Shown here one piece after another: positions 36,199 through 52,216 of a stretch of DNA of 64,000 bases. The translations under genes were made by a program, and so were the position numbers. This stretch comes from Campylobacter avium LMG 24591 (lineage in GTDB: Bacteria; Campylobacterota; Campylobacteria; Campylobacterales; Campylobacteraceae). Below the pieces are notes generated by a model. The model saw nothing but the letters and a program-made list of their open reading frames with translations, did not search any database and was not told the origin of the DNA. The DNA is taken from assembly GCF_002238335.1 (NCBI RefSeq), contig NZ_CP022347.1, positions 1,054,001 to 1,118,000 of the forward strand, in the 5' to 3' direction. Every line of letters starts with the position of its first letter. The stretch's first letter is position 1.

Positions 36199-36870
36199 AT
36201 GAGTGAAAAAGAGCAAGTAAAAGCGAGGATAACAGAACTTGAAAACTATGTAAAAGAGGCTAAGGAAAACATACAAAAGTGTGAACAAGTTATTGAAGCT
36301 TTAAAAGATATAGTTTGGGATAGAAAAAGCAAAAAGGAAAGTTCACAGATGTATAAGGTTTTAAAAGATGATAAGACTTATACTCAAGTAAAAAGCAATG
36401 TAGGAGATATAAAGGTAGATAAGGACTTTATGCAAAAAGAGATTAAAAAACATTTGGATAATCCTAAGTTAAGAGGAATGATAAGCACTAAAGAAATGCT
36501 TTCTTTTCCAAAAGTGGCTAAGAATGTGAGGGCTGAGTATAATCCTCAACAACAGGGATTTGACTGGAGAGTAAGAGCTAGTGATGATAGTTTGCTTGTA
36601 TATGGAGAAAGAGATTATGGAGATGGGCATAGACTTTTAACAGCTCATAGCAAAACGGAAAGGGGTGAGCGGGGTCATTCTCACCGACAGATTAAAGACC
36701 CCGATTTTCACAATTCCGTTACAGACATTCTAACAAATTCAAAGAATGAAAGTCAAGCAAAATCAAGAGAACAAGAGCTAGATGAGTTTAGAACTAAGCT
36801 TAAAGAAGTTAGTAAAAAAATCAAAGATGATGAAAAGACTAAGAATTTAAATAAGGATATTGAAATATGA
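36199..36870 (+). CDS. candidate BECR-type nuclease effector with tail B
   Basis: The 223-residue protein is almost identical to the minus-strand protein at 26422-27132 for its first 109 residues (coiled coil, then FPKVAKNVRA). It then diverges into QQQGFDWRVRASDDSLLVYG and HRLLTAHSKTERGERG, the same motif with different residues. Element E3 and tail B (SQAKSREQELDEFRTKLKE) replace E1 and tail A. So the same N-terminal module exists with both tails on opposite strands. Toxic RNase activity is inferred from the Trp/Tyr/His pattern only. Confidence 0.75.
   Translation: MSEKEQVKARITELENYVKEAKENIQKCEQVIEALKDIVWDRKSKKESSQMYKVLKDDKTYTQVKSNVGDIKVDKDFMQKEIKKHLDNPKLRGMISTKEMLSFPKVAKNVRAEYNPQQQGFDWRVRASDDSLLVYGERDYGDGHRLLTAHSKTERGERGHSHRQIKDPDFHNSVTDILTNSKNESQAKSREQELDEFRTKLKEVSKKIKDDEKTKNLNKDIEI
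36654..36720 (+). other. in-frame structured element E3, class 1
   Basis: AACGGAA (36654-36660) pairs with TTCCGTT (36714-36720). Hairpin GGTGAG/CTCACC (36664-36669, 36680-36685). Loop GGGGTC (36671-36676) pairs with GACCCC (36697-36702) as a perfect 6-bp pseudoknot. All three helices differ in sequence from E1 and E2. Confidence 0.75.
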
Positions 36871-36942
36871 TTAAAAGATATTGTTTAGATATGTTTAAAT
36901 ATTGTTTAGATAGTGAAAAATTATTTAAAAATAGGTTATGTT
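36871..36942 (+). repeat. intergenic spacer repeat, copy 3 of 5
   Basis: Same spacer as 35798-35870, ending in AATAGGTTATGTT before the ATG. Confidence 0.85.
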
Positions 36943-37527
36943 ATGAGTGAAAAAAGTCTTGAAATCTTTAAACTTTGCGAAAAATTAACAGAGCTTTTGC
37001 AAGATAAAGAAGCTATTGCTGATTTAGAACTTTTATTTAAAAGACATCCTGAAATGTTTAAGGATAAAAAACAAGTTAAAGAGCTTATAGATAAGGTTAT
37101 TAGCAAGCCTGATATTATCATTAAAAATCCAAGTCCTAGAAGTGAAAGAGACTATATAGCAGGAAAAAAGCTTAGCGATGAGAAAATGGGAGAGGTAGGA
37201 ATTCGTAAAGATGAAAACATAAGTAAAATTTTTCATGCAAACGAAAAGAGATTAAAAAATTTGAAATCAATGGCTAAAAAAGAAGTATTAGTCGATGGTA
37301 GGGACGCCCACACCTCCTACACTCAAGCCCAAAGTCTTGACGGACGACTGGTTCAAAAGAACATTTCATCGACTAATGAAAATATTCTAACAAATTCAAA
37401 GAATGAAAGTCAAGCAAAATCAAGAGAACAAGAGCTAGATGAGTTTAGAGCTAAGCTTAAAGAAGTTAGTAAAAAAATCAAAGATAATGAAAAGACTAAG
37501 AATTTAAATAAAGATATTGAAATATGA
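36943..37527 (+). CDS. HPEMF-module candidate nuclease with tail B, copy 1
   Basis: Start ATG 36943 (MSEKSLEIFKLCEKLTELL) matches the starts of its neighbours; a GTG at 36913 lies in the spacer repeat. The 194-residue protein has IADLELLFKRHPEMFKDKKQ, SPRSERDYIAGKKL, and VGIRKDENISKIFHAN. Element E6 (SYTQAQSLDGRLVQKN) and tail B follow. It is nearly the same protein as that at 29827 up to the tail. It is one of three tandem units of about 650 bases. Confidence 0.72.
   Translation: MSEKSLEIFKLCEKLTELLQDKEAIADLELLFKRHPEMFKDKKQVKELIDKVISKPDIIIKNPSPRSERDYIAGKKLSDEKMGEVGIRKDENISKIFHANEKRLKNLKSMAKKEVLVDGRDAHTSYTQAQSLDGRLVQKNISSTNENILTNSKNESQAKSREQELDEFRAKLKEVSKKIKDNEKTKNLNKDIEI
37288..37376 (+). 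other. in-frame structured element E6, class 2
   Basis: TTAGTCGATG (37288-37297) pairs with CATCGACTAA (37367-37376) over 10 bp. Hairpins are GTAGG/CCTAC (37298-37302, 37316-37320), TCAAG/CTTGA (37323-37327, 37336-37340) and GTTC/GAAC (37351-37354, 37359-37362). The closing stem is quite different from E4 and E5 yet pairs perfectly. Confidence 0.75.
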
Positions 37528-37599
37528 TTAAAAGATATTGTTTAAATATATTTAAATATTGTTTAGATAGTGAAAAATTATTTAAAAATAGGTTATGTT
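37528..37599 (+). repeat. intergenic spacer repeat, copy 4 of 5
   Basis: Same spacer as 35798-35870. Confidence 0.85.
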
Positions 37600-38199
37600 A
37601 TGAGTGAAAAAAGTCTTGAAATTTTTAAACTCTGTGAAAAACTAGCAGAGCTTTTGCAAGATAAAGAAGCTATTGCTGATTTAGAACTTTTATTTAAAAG
37701 ACATCCTGAAATGTTTAAAGATATTAAAGAGGTATCAAAAATTATAGAAGAAGTTGTTAGAGAACCTGATTTGATTATGAAAAATCCAAAGGCTAAAAAT
37801 AATAATGATTACATAGTAGCAAAAAAAGAAATATCTGTGCAAGAAAAGAAAATGGCAGATATAGGTATACGCAACGACGACGGAACAAACATAATTTTTC
37901 ACGCAAACAAGCAAAATAAGAGAAATTTTAAAAGACTATTAAATAAAGTAGCCGATGGTGGAGCCGTCCTCTCTCTCCACACTCCAAGTCAAGCTTGGAT
38001 GGGCGGTAATGATAAATCATCTGGTGCAAATGCACTTTCATCGGCTAATGAAAATATTCTAACAAATTCAAAGAATGAAAGTCAAGCAAAATCAAGAGAA
38101 CAAGAGCTAGATGAGTTTAGAGCTAAGCTTAAAGAAGTTAGTAAAAAAATCAAAGATAATAAAAAGACTAAGAATTTAAATAAAGATATTGAAATATGA
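37600..38199 (+). CDS. HPEMF-module candidate nuclease with tail B, copy 2
   Basis: The 199-residue protein shares the first 46 residues with the previous unit (MSEKSLEIFKLCEKLAELL, HPEMFKDIKE) and the whole tail B. The middle is different: EPDLIMKNPKAKNNNDYIVA and KMADIGIRNDDGTNIIFHAN. The His-Ala-Asn end is kept. Element E7 replaces E6. A mosaic like this points to recombination within the family rather than simple duplication. Confidence 0.72.
   Translation: MSEKSLEIFKLCEKLAELLQDKEAIADLELLFKRHPEMFKDIKEVSKIIEEVVREPDLIMKNPKAKNNNDYIVAKKEISVQEKKMADIGIRNDDGTNIIFHANKQNKRNFKRLLNKVADGGAVLSLHTPSQAWMGGNDKSSGANALSSANENILTNSKNESQAKSREQELDEFRAKLKEVSKKIKDNKKTKNLNKDIEI
37949..38047 (+). other. in-frame structured element E7, class 2b
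   Basis: TAGCCGATG (37949-37957) pairs with CATCGGCTA (38039-38047). Hairpins are GTGGAG/CTCCAC (37958-37963, 37975-37980), TCCAAG/CTTGGA (37983-37988, 37994-37999) and GTGC/GCAC (near 38024-38035). Loop CCGTCC (37964-37969) can pair with GGGCGG (38001-38006), one G-U pair. Confidence 0.75.
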
Positions 38200-38271
38200 T
38201 TAAAAGATATTGTTTAGATATGTTTAAATATTGTTTAGATAGTGAAAAATTATTTAAAAATAGGTTATGTT
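38200..38271 (+). repeat. intergenic spacer repeat, copy 5 of 5
   Basis: Same spacer as 35798-35870. Confidence 0.85.
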
Positions 38272-38667
38272 ATGAGTAAAAAAAGTCTTGAAATTTTTAA
38301 ACTTTGCGAAAAATTAAAAGATGGCTGATGTGGTTATTAAAAATGAGTATGGAACAAATGAGATTTTCCACGCCAATAAGAAAAGAATAAGTGAATTTGA
38401 TAGGCAAAAAACAGAGAAAATCTATTGCAGGTAGAGACCCCAACACCCTCTACACACCAACTTAATGGATTGGAGCTAACAGATGATAATCTATTTGGTG
38501 CGAATGCACTTTCCGCAACAGACAAGGATATTATACCACAAATTCAAAACAATATTTCAGAATCTGCAATCACTAGAATGAAGCAAAGGATAGAGAATCT
38601 TATGCAAGGAAAAGGCTTTAAAGGTAGCACAAAACAAAAATCTACTGATAAAAAACAAGATAGATGA
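38272..38667 (+). pseudogene. third tandem HPEMF unit, decayed
   Basis: MSKKSLEIFKLCEKL is followed by a deletion that joins it to MADVVIKNEYGTNEIFHANK, the end of the nuclease-like part. An A6 run (38406-38411) then shifts the frame; with seven A it would read on through element E8 into a third, different tail (SESAITRMKQRIENLMQGKG, rich in Lys). The open frame from 38425 to 38667 covers only E8 and this tail. Confidence 0.7.
38425..38518 (+). other. structured element E8, class 2b
   Basis: TTGCAG (38425-38430) faces CCGCAA (38513-38518) with one mismatch. Hairpins are GTAGAG/CTCTAC (38431-38436, 38448-38453), CCAA/TTGG (38457-38460, 38470-38473), AGAT/ATCT (38481-38484, 38489-38492) and GTGC/GCAC (near 38498-38509). 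The arms correspond one by one to those of E7 with different bases. Confidence 0.7.
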
Positions 38668-38696
38668 GCGAAAAAGAAAGAAAAGAGAGGAATAAA

Positions 38697-39002
38697 ATGG
38701 ATAATACAGAAAAGCTAAAAGCATTATTACAAAAACACAATATACATATAAAGAATACAGAAAATGAGCGTGAATTTCTTATAGAATTTTTCACAAAGAA
38801 TGTTAGCACCTGTAAAAAATACATTTTCAAAAAAATTAAAAATATTCCTATCAGCAAAAGATTTGAGAATAAAGTTAGATTGTATATGCAAATCTCTTAT
38901 GCAATGGAAGATCAAGATCTTATAAGACTTATAAAAAGTCATTTCAAAGAAGAACATTACAAAATGCTAACAGAGCTATGTATTAAAACACAAAAGGAGT
39001 AA
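38697..39002 (+). CDS. hypothetical protein upstream of topoisomerase
   Basis: ATG 38697 (MDNTEKLKALLQKHNIHIKN) has GAGAGGA at a good distance; an earlier ATG at 38664 overlaps the previous stop but lacks a ribosome-binding site. The product is 101 residues, basic and helical, with no recognised domain. It ends 2 bases before the topoisomerase start, so the two are likely co-expressed. A DNA-processing accessory role is possible. Confidence 0.6.
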   Translation: MDNTEKLKALLQKHNIHIKNTENEREFLIEFFTKNVSTCKKYIFKKIKNIPISKRFENKVRLYMQISYAMEDQDLIRLIKSHFKEEHYKMLTELCIKTQKE

Positions 39003-39004
39003 TT

Positions 39005-40879
39005 ATGAGACTTTTTATAGCTGAAAAACCTGACTTAGCAAAGGCTATCGCAGAGGCTTTAAGCGGCGAGTATAATAAAAATTTAAACAAAAATTGCGGC
39101 TATACTCAAAGAGGAGATGACATTATAACTTGGGCTTTTGGACATATAATGGAGCTACTAGAGCCTCATGAATATGATGAAAAATACAAAAAATGGAGCT
39201 TTGAAAGTCTACCCATCATCATTAAAGATTTCAAGCACAAGCCCATTAAAGACAAAGAAAAGCAGTTAAAAATCATAGTAAATTTAATAAATGATAAAAA
39301 AGTAAAAGAGATAATCCACTGCGGTGATGCTGATGATGAGGGACAAATTTTAATTGATGAAATTTTACTTTACTCAAAGACTACAAAGCCGGTTATGCGT
39401 TGCTTGATAAATGATATTACTCCACAAGCAATAAAACAAGAAATAGCTAAAATGCGTCCAAATACTGAATTTAAAGCTATGAGTGAGAGAGGTTTTGCTA
39501 GAAGCTTTGCTGATTGGATAGTGGGACTTAATCTAACAAGAGCTTACACCATAGCAAATAGAGAAAAAACTAATACAAATGAGCTAATATCAGTAGGTAG
39601 GGTGCAAACTCCTATTTTGGGGCTTATAGTGCAAAGAGACTTCGAAAACGATACACATAAAAGCATTACTTACTACACCATAAATGCTATCTTTAATATA
39701 AAAGATATAAACATAAATACCACGCTAAAAACAGAGGAAAAGATACTTGATATAAATTTGGCAAATAAGATTAAAAAGTATTGTGAGGATAAAAAAGCAA
39801 GACTTTATCTAAGCTCACAAAATAAAAAAGAATACCCGCCTTTGCCTTATAATCTCTTAATCTTACAAAGTGAAGCAAGTAAGATCTTTGGCTTTTCGGC
39901 TAAAAAAACACTAGAGATAACACAAAGCTTAAGGGAAAAACACAAAGCCATCTCTTATAACCGCTCTGATTGTCAGTATATACCTGAAAATATCTACAAG
40001 GAAGCAGACAAGATAATAGATAGCTTAAAAGAAAATTTCAAAGAGGATATAGGACAAGAAAATGCAAATTTAAGCATAAAATCAAATGCTTTTGATGATA
40101 GTAAATTAAGTGCACATTATGCAATCATACCCACAAACACAAGACTAAATTTAACAAATCTTAGCCAAGAGGAAAAAGATATTTACACTCTAATTTGTAA
40201 AAGATTTTTAATGCAGTTTTACGAGCCAAGAGAATACACAAGCCATTCTTTAAAATTCAAAATAGATGAGTATGAATTTCTTACAAATGTAAATAAAACA
40301 ACAAAGGCAGGTTTTAGTAAATTTTTTAGCAAGGTTGATACAGATGAGGAGAAAGAAGCTGATTTTGATATATCTAAACTTAATGATAATGACCTAGCAA
40401 ATATAGAGCAAATAAACATAAAAGAATTACAAACAAAACCTAAACCAAGATATACAATGAGTAGCTTACTAAAGGACTTAAATTCAGTTGCTAAATATGT
40501 TAAAGATGAAAGGATTAAAAAGCTGCTACTTGAAAAAGACAAGGATAAAAAAGGAGAAAGCGGAGGCATAGGCACACCAGCTACAAGAAGCGAGATGATA
40601 GAAAAGCTTGTAAAGCAATCTTACATAGAGATTAGCAGCAAACAAAACATAAAATCAACACAAAAAGGAAAAGAGCTTATAAAAGCTGTAGGCTCTTTAT
40701 TAGCAAATCCTGATATGACTGCATTATGGTTTGAGTATCAAAAAGCAATAGAGCTAGGAAAGGCTACTAAGGAGGATTTTTTAAATAGTGTTTATAAAAC
40801 GGTTAGTACAGAGATAGAAAAAATCAAAAAACAAGGCTTTGCACTAAGTGAAACAACAAAAATAAAAAAATGGATTTAA
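39005..40879 (+). CDS. topB: DNA topoisomerase III (type IA), plasmid/ICE type
   Basis: This 624-residue type IA topoisomerase relaxes or decatenates DNA by single-strand passage and is common on conjugative elements (TraE/TopB). The TOPRIM domain shows LFIAEKPDLAKAIAEAL and the acidic triad HCGDADDEGQILIDEIL near residues 98-114. The core has SVGRVQTPILGLI near residue 198 and the active-site Tyr in AISYNRSDCQYIP near residue 318. The C-terminus has IGTPATRSEMIEKL. It appears intact, unlike most of the island. Confidence 0.9.
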   Translation: MRLFIAEKPDLAKAIAEALSGEYNKNLNKNCGYTQRGDDIITWAFGHIMELLEPHEYDEKYKKWSFESLPIIIKDFKHKPIKDKEKQLKIIVNLINDKKVKEIIHCGDADDEGQILIDEILLYSKTTKPVMRCLINDITPQAIKQEIAKMRPNTEFKAMSERGFARSFADWIVGLNLTRAYTIANREKTNTNELISVGRVQTPILGLIVQRDFENDTHKSITYYTINAIFNIKDININTTLKTEEKILDINLANKIKKYCEDKKARLYLSSQNKKEYPPLPYNLLILQSEASKIFGFSAKKTLEITQSLREKHKAISYNRSDCQYIPENIYKEADKIIDSLKENFKEDIGQENANLSIKSNAFDDSKLSAHYAIIPTNTRLNLTNLSQEEKDIYTLICKRFLMQFYEPREYTSHSLKFKIDEYEFLTNVNKTTKAGFSKFFSKVDTDEEKEADFDISKLNDNDLANIEQINIKELQTKPKPRYTMSSLLKDLNSVAKYVKDERIKKLLLEKDKDKKGESGGIGTPATRSEMIEKLVKQSYIEISSKQNIKSTQKGKELIKAVGSLLANPDMTALWFEYQKAIELGKATKEDFLNSVYKTVSTEIEKIKKQGFALSETTKIKKWI

Positions 40880-41172
40880 GAGGCGTTTTTGTTCGATTGA
40901 GGCTGTATATATTTTTTTATCTAATGAGATATTTTTATTTCATCAGCAAAAATATTAATTTAGGCCCAATTTTTGTATCTATAACTAATTTTTGATATAA
41001 TTTCCTTGCTCGATTACCGATGGTAAAAAGAGATGGTTAACATTAGCTTCTTGAAGATACCGAAAGTCTTCTACATTTAATCTTCCCTGTAGCATTGTAT
41101 ATTTTTGAATTGAGGTATAATCAAGGGACCTAAAATAATAAATTCAAATTTTCACTTCACAAGGATATTTCT
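40880..41172 (+). promoter_or_regulatory. non-coding stretch with two -10-like boxes
   Basis: No gene is seen. TATAAT occurs at about 40996-41001 (after TTTTTGA) and again at about 41112-41117. The first could start a small RNA or a long leader for the small membrane protein at 41173. AAGGATATTTCT before that ATG is its ribosome-binding site. Confidence 0.4.
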
Positions 41173-41382
41173 ATGAGTCTTTTCATCACATATCTTGGTT
41201 GGTTCTCATTTTACTACATCTTAATTTGCATTCTATTTGAAATCATCTTTCATCTAATTGCTAAGGGTAGAGAAAAAATGGGATTTTTTAGGTATTTGAG
41301 TTTAGTCCTTTCACAGTCTTTACTGTGCTTGGATTTAGTTGTGGAAATAATTTTAAACAAATTTATAAAGAAAATAAATTAA
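41173..41382 (+). CDS. small membrane protein
   Basis: The 69-residue protein has two hydrophobic helices (YLGWFSFYYILICILFEIIF and LSLVLSQSLLCLDLVVEIIL) with a basic loop and a basic end (NKFIKKIN). It is the last gene in the island before attR. A small toxin-like or accessory membrane protein is possible; no family recognised. Confidence 0.5.
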   Translation: MSLFITYLGWFSFYYILICILFEIIFHLIAKGREKMGFFRYLSLVLSQSLLCLDLVVEIILNKFIKKIN

Positions 41383-41649
41383 AATAAAACTAAAAATTAA
41401 TAAAATACAAAAAAATTAATGAAGTGGATTAAAAAATTAATTTAAATTTAATTAAAAATAATTTACACTCCGTTTCAAATTGTAGATTTTTGTGTAAGAC
41501 TTCATATGTATGACATTGTCAGCATAGGTTTTTAGGATATTTTATTGAGTGTATTGTAGGTGCCTCTGACCACCATCTACCTACATTTTAAAATCACCCA
41601 ACAAACCAAATTTCAAAGCAAAGCAGTAGCCAAAAGCTACCACCTTACC
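41383..41649 (+). other. non-coding end of the island and rpoC 3' flank
   Basis: Very AT-rich to about 41470, then attR at 41561-41576. GTAGC/GCTAC around 41626-41640 could form a short hairpin downstream of rpoC on the minus strand. No gene is seen. Confidence 0.5.
41561..41576 (+). repeat. attR, degenerate copy of the tRNA-Phe 3' end
   Basis: TGCCTCTGACCACCAT matches attL (24208-24223) at 15 of 16 positions. It marks the far end of the 17.4-kb island, 73 bases before the rpoC stop. Confidence 0.75.
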
Positions 41650-50360
<8,711 letters not shown>

Positions 50361-50375
50361 TTAAAAAAAGAATAA

Positions 50376-50412
50376 GCCTAGAAAACTAGGCGAAAAGGAA
50401 GATTTCTCTTCC
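50376..50412 (-). terminator. two hairpins between rplL and rpoB
   Basis: On the minus strand GGAAGA/TCTTCC (50397-50412) is followed by TTTT, then GCCTAG/CTAGGC (50376-50391) by a T-rich run. This fits the partial terminator that reduces rpoBC expression relative to rplJL in many bacteria. Confidence 0.65.
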
Positions 50413-50426
50413 TTAAAAAGCTTTAA

Positions 50427-50804
50427 TTACTTAAGTTCTACCTTAGCACCAGCTGCTTCAAGCTGCTTTTTAGCTTCCTCTGCGTCAGCCTTGCTAACAC
50501 CTTCTTTTAGAGTAGATGGAGTTTGCTCAACTGCATCTTTTGCTTCTTTTAGTCCAAGACCTGTTAAGGCACGAACCACCTTGATAACTTCTATTTTCTT
50601 AGCACCGCTATCAGTTAAGACGATGTTAAATTCAGTCTTTTCTTCAGCGGCACCACCGCCAGCAGCAGCACCCGCACCACCAGCAACAACAACAGGAGCA
50701 GCAGATACGCCGAATTTCTCCTCAAATTCTTTAACTAATTCTGAAAGTTCTAACACGCTTAGTTTAGAAATATATTCTAAAACATCTTCTTTTGTAATTG
50801 CCAT
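50427..50804 (-). CDS. rplL: ribosomal protein L7/L12
   Basis: The 125-residue acidic stalk protein starts [20 protein letters not shown], has the Ala/Gly hinge ([14 protein letters not shown], residues 43-56) and the C-terminal [15 protein letters not shown] factor-binding region. It follows rplJ by 20 bases. Confidence 0.97.
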   Translation of the reverse strand: MAITKEDVLEYISKLSVLELSELVKEFEEKFGVSAAPVVVAGGAGAAAGGGAAEEKTEFNIVLTDSGAKKIEVIKVVRALTGLGLKEAKDAVEQTPSTLKEGVSKADAEEAKKQLEAAGAKVELK

Positions 50805-50824
50805 TTTTTATCCTTTATTATTTT

Positions 50825-51307
50825 TTAAGCTTCTTTTTCTTTTTGCTCTTTTAAAGCATTAAGTCCTATGACAAAATTTGTAATAGGAGCTTTCCAAACT
50901 TGCAAAAGCATAGCAAGTAATTCATCACGCGAAGGCATCTTAGCCAAGGCTTTTACTTTAGCTACATCGCTAACTTCGCCGTCCATAAAGGCTGATTTAA
51001 TGTTAAACAGCTCGTTTTCATCTTCAAATTTTGAAGCAACCTTGCTGACATTTAACTGATCTTCGCCCCAAAGATATATATTTGTATCTTTAAGCTCAAG
51101 TCCGCTTTTTCCAGCTTGATTAAGCGCAAGATTAGCAAGAGTGTTTTTAATGATTTGAACTTTAACGCCATTTTCTCTAGCGTTATCTCTAAGACTTTCT
51201 AGCTTTTTTGTGCTAAGTCCTTTATAGTTACAAACCAATATCATTTCACTCTTTGAAAACTCTTCTTGTAGCTTATTAACTAGTTCGGTTTTTTCACCTC
51301 GAGTCAC
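50825..51307 (-). CDS. rplJ: ribosomal protein L10
   Basis: The 160-residue base of the L12 stalk starts at GTG 51307 ([20 protein letters not shown]) with AAAGGAGAAGTT upstream. It has [14 protein letters not shown] and the C-terminal L12-binding helix. In most bacteria L10 with L12 represses its own translation through the leader. Confidence 0.96.
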   Translation of the reverse strand: MTRGEKTELVNKLQEEFSKSEMILVCNYKGLSTKKLESLRDNARENGVKVQIIKNTLANLALNQAGKSGLELKDTNIYLWGEDQLNVSKVASKFEDENELFNIKSAFMDGEVSDVAKVKALAKMPSRDELLAMLLQVWKAPITNFVIGLNALKEQKEKEA

Positions 51308-51455
51308 AACTTCTCCTTTCCGATCAGCGATTTCAAGCAGAGTAAGAACACATCTTAATTAAGCACAAAGACCTCGGCTATCTCTAATCTAAAATAAAAA
51401 GCTAAAAAAATGAGAATTTACTTAGCTTTTTATTTAGGGCCTTAAAGCCCTAAAT
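51308..51455 (-). promoter_or_regulatory. L10 leader with attenuator-like hairpins
   Basis: Directly after the rplA stop TTTAGGGC/GCCCTAAA (51433-51440, 51447-51454) forms a perfect 8-bp hairpin. Next AAAAAGCTAA/TTAGCTTTTT (on the minus strand, 51422-51431 with 51396-51405) forms a 10-bp hairpin followed by ATTTT, a good intrinsic attenuator. The remaining 80 bases to rplJ are the place where an L10 leader is expected. Confidence 0.65.
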
Positions 51456-52157
51456 TTATTTCATATCTAAAAGCTCTTGAGTTTGCAAAGAAACAGAAGG
51501 GCTCATAGTCAAAGAAAGGGCGGCATTTTTTATGTATCTACCCTTTGCTGCAGCTGGCTTGTGCTTATTTATTGCTTTTATAAAAGTAGTTATATTATCA
51601 TTTAACTGCTCTTTTGAGAAAGAAACCTTGCCAAGCCCTGCATGTATATTACCTTGCTTATCTACACGGAAATTCACCTGACCGCTCTTAGCATTATGCA
51701 CAGCTTGTTTTACATCCAAAGTAACTGTGCCTGTTTTAGGATTTGGCATCAAACTTTTTGGTCCTAAAATTCTACCAACTTTACCAACTAAGCCCATTAA
51801 ATTTGGAGTGGCTATTAAAACATCAAAATTTATGTTTCCTTTTTGAATTTCTTCTATCAAATCATCACTACCAACTATATCAGCACCAGCTTCCTTCGCT
51901 TCGTCAGCCTTGGCGTCTTTTGCAACAACAGCAACTCTAACCTTTTTACCTGTTCCAGCAGGCAAAACAACAGAGCCACGAACCATTTGATCAGCATGTC
52001 TTGGATCAACATTTAATTTTAAAGCTATCTCAACAGTCTCATCAAATTTAGCAGAGGCTAAATCCTTAACCGTGCTTATAGCTTCTTCTAAAGAATATTC
52101 CTTAGAATTGTCAATTTTTTGATTTAAATCTTTTAGTCTTTTACTAATTTTTGCCAT
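51456..52157 (-). CDS. rplA: ribosomal protein L1
   Basis: The 233-residue protein starts [15 protein letters not shown] and has the conserved [15 protein letters not shown] loop near residue 130 and [19 protein letters not shown]. It is co-transcribed with rplK, 59 bases upstream, and can act as a translational repressor of that pair. Confidence 0.97.
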   Translation of the reverse strand: MAKISKRLKDLNQKIDNSKEYSLEEAISTVKDLASAKFDETVEIALKLNVDPRHADQMVRGSVVLPAGTGKKVRVAVVAKDAKADEAKEAGADIVGSDDLIEEIQKGNINFDVLIATPNLMGLVGKVGRILGPKSLMPNPKTGTVTLDVKQAVHNAKSGQVNFRVDKQGNIHAGLGKVSFSKEQLNDNITTFIKAINKHKPAAAKGRYIKNAALSLTMSPSVSLQTQELLDMK

Positions 52158-52216
52158 ATTTTATACTCCGCATTTATAAAGTGCTTCCAACATTTTAGCC
52201 TGTCGGTAGGGCTTTT

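Noticed and set aside
26581-38518. Known self-cleaving ribozymes (HDV-like, twister, pistol) as an explanation of the structured elements
   Set aside because: The order of strands (closing stem, hairpin with pseudoknot loop, further hairpin, pseudoknot partner, closing stem) does not fit those plans by eye, and no invariant catalytic core is visible. A covariance-model search is needed to be certain.
26500-38650. CRISPR-like reading of the repeated segments in the island
   Set aside because: The repeats are long, translated and irregularly spaced with no uniform short repeat-spacer pattern and no cas genes.
51308-51455. A separate small gene between rplA and rplJ
   Set aside because: There is no frame with a plausible start; the hairpins and position fit an L10 leader instead.
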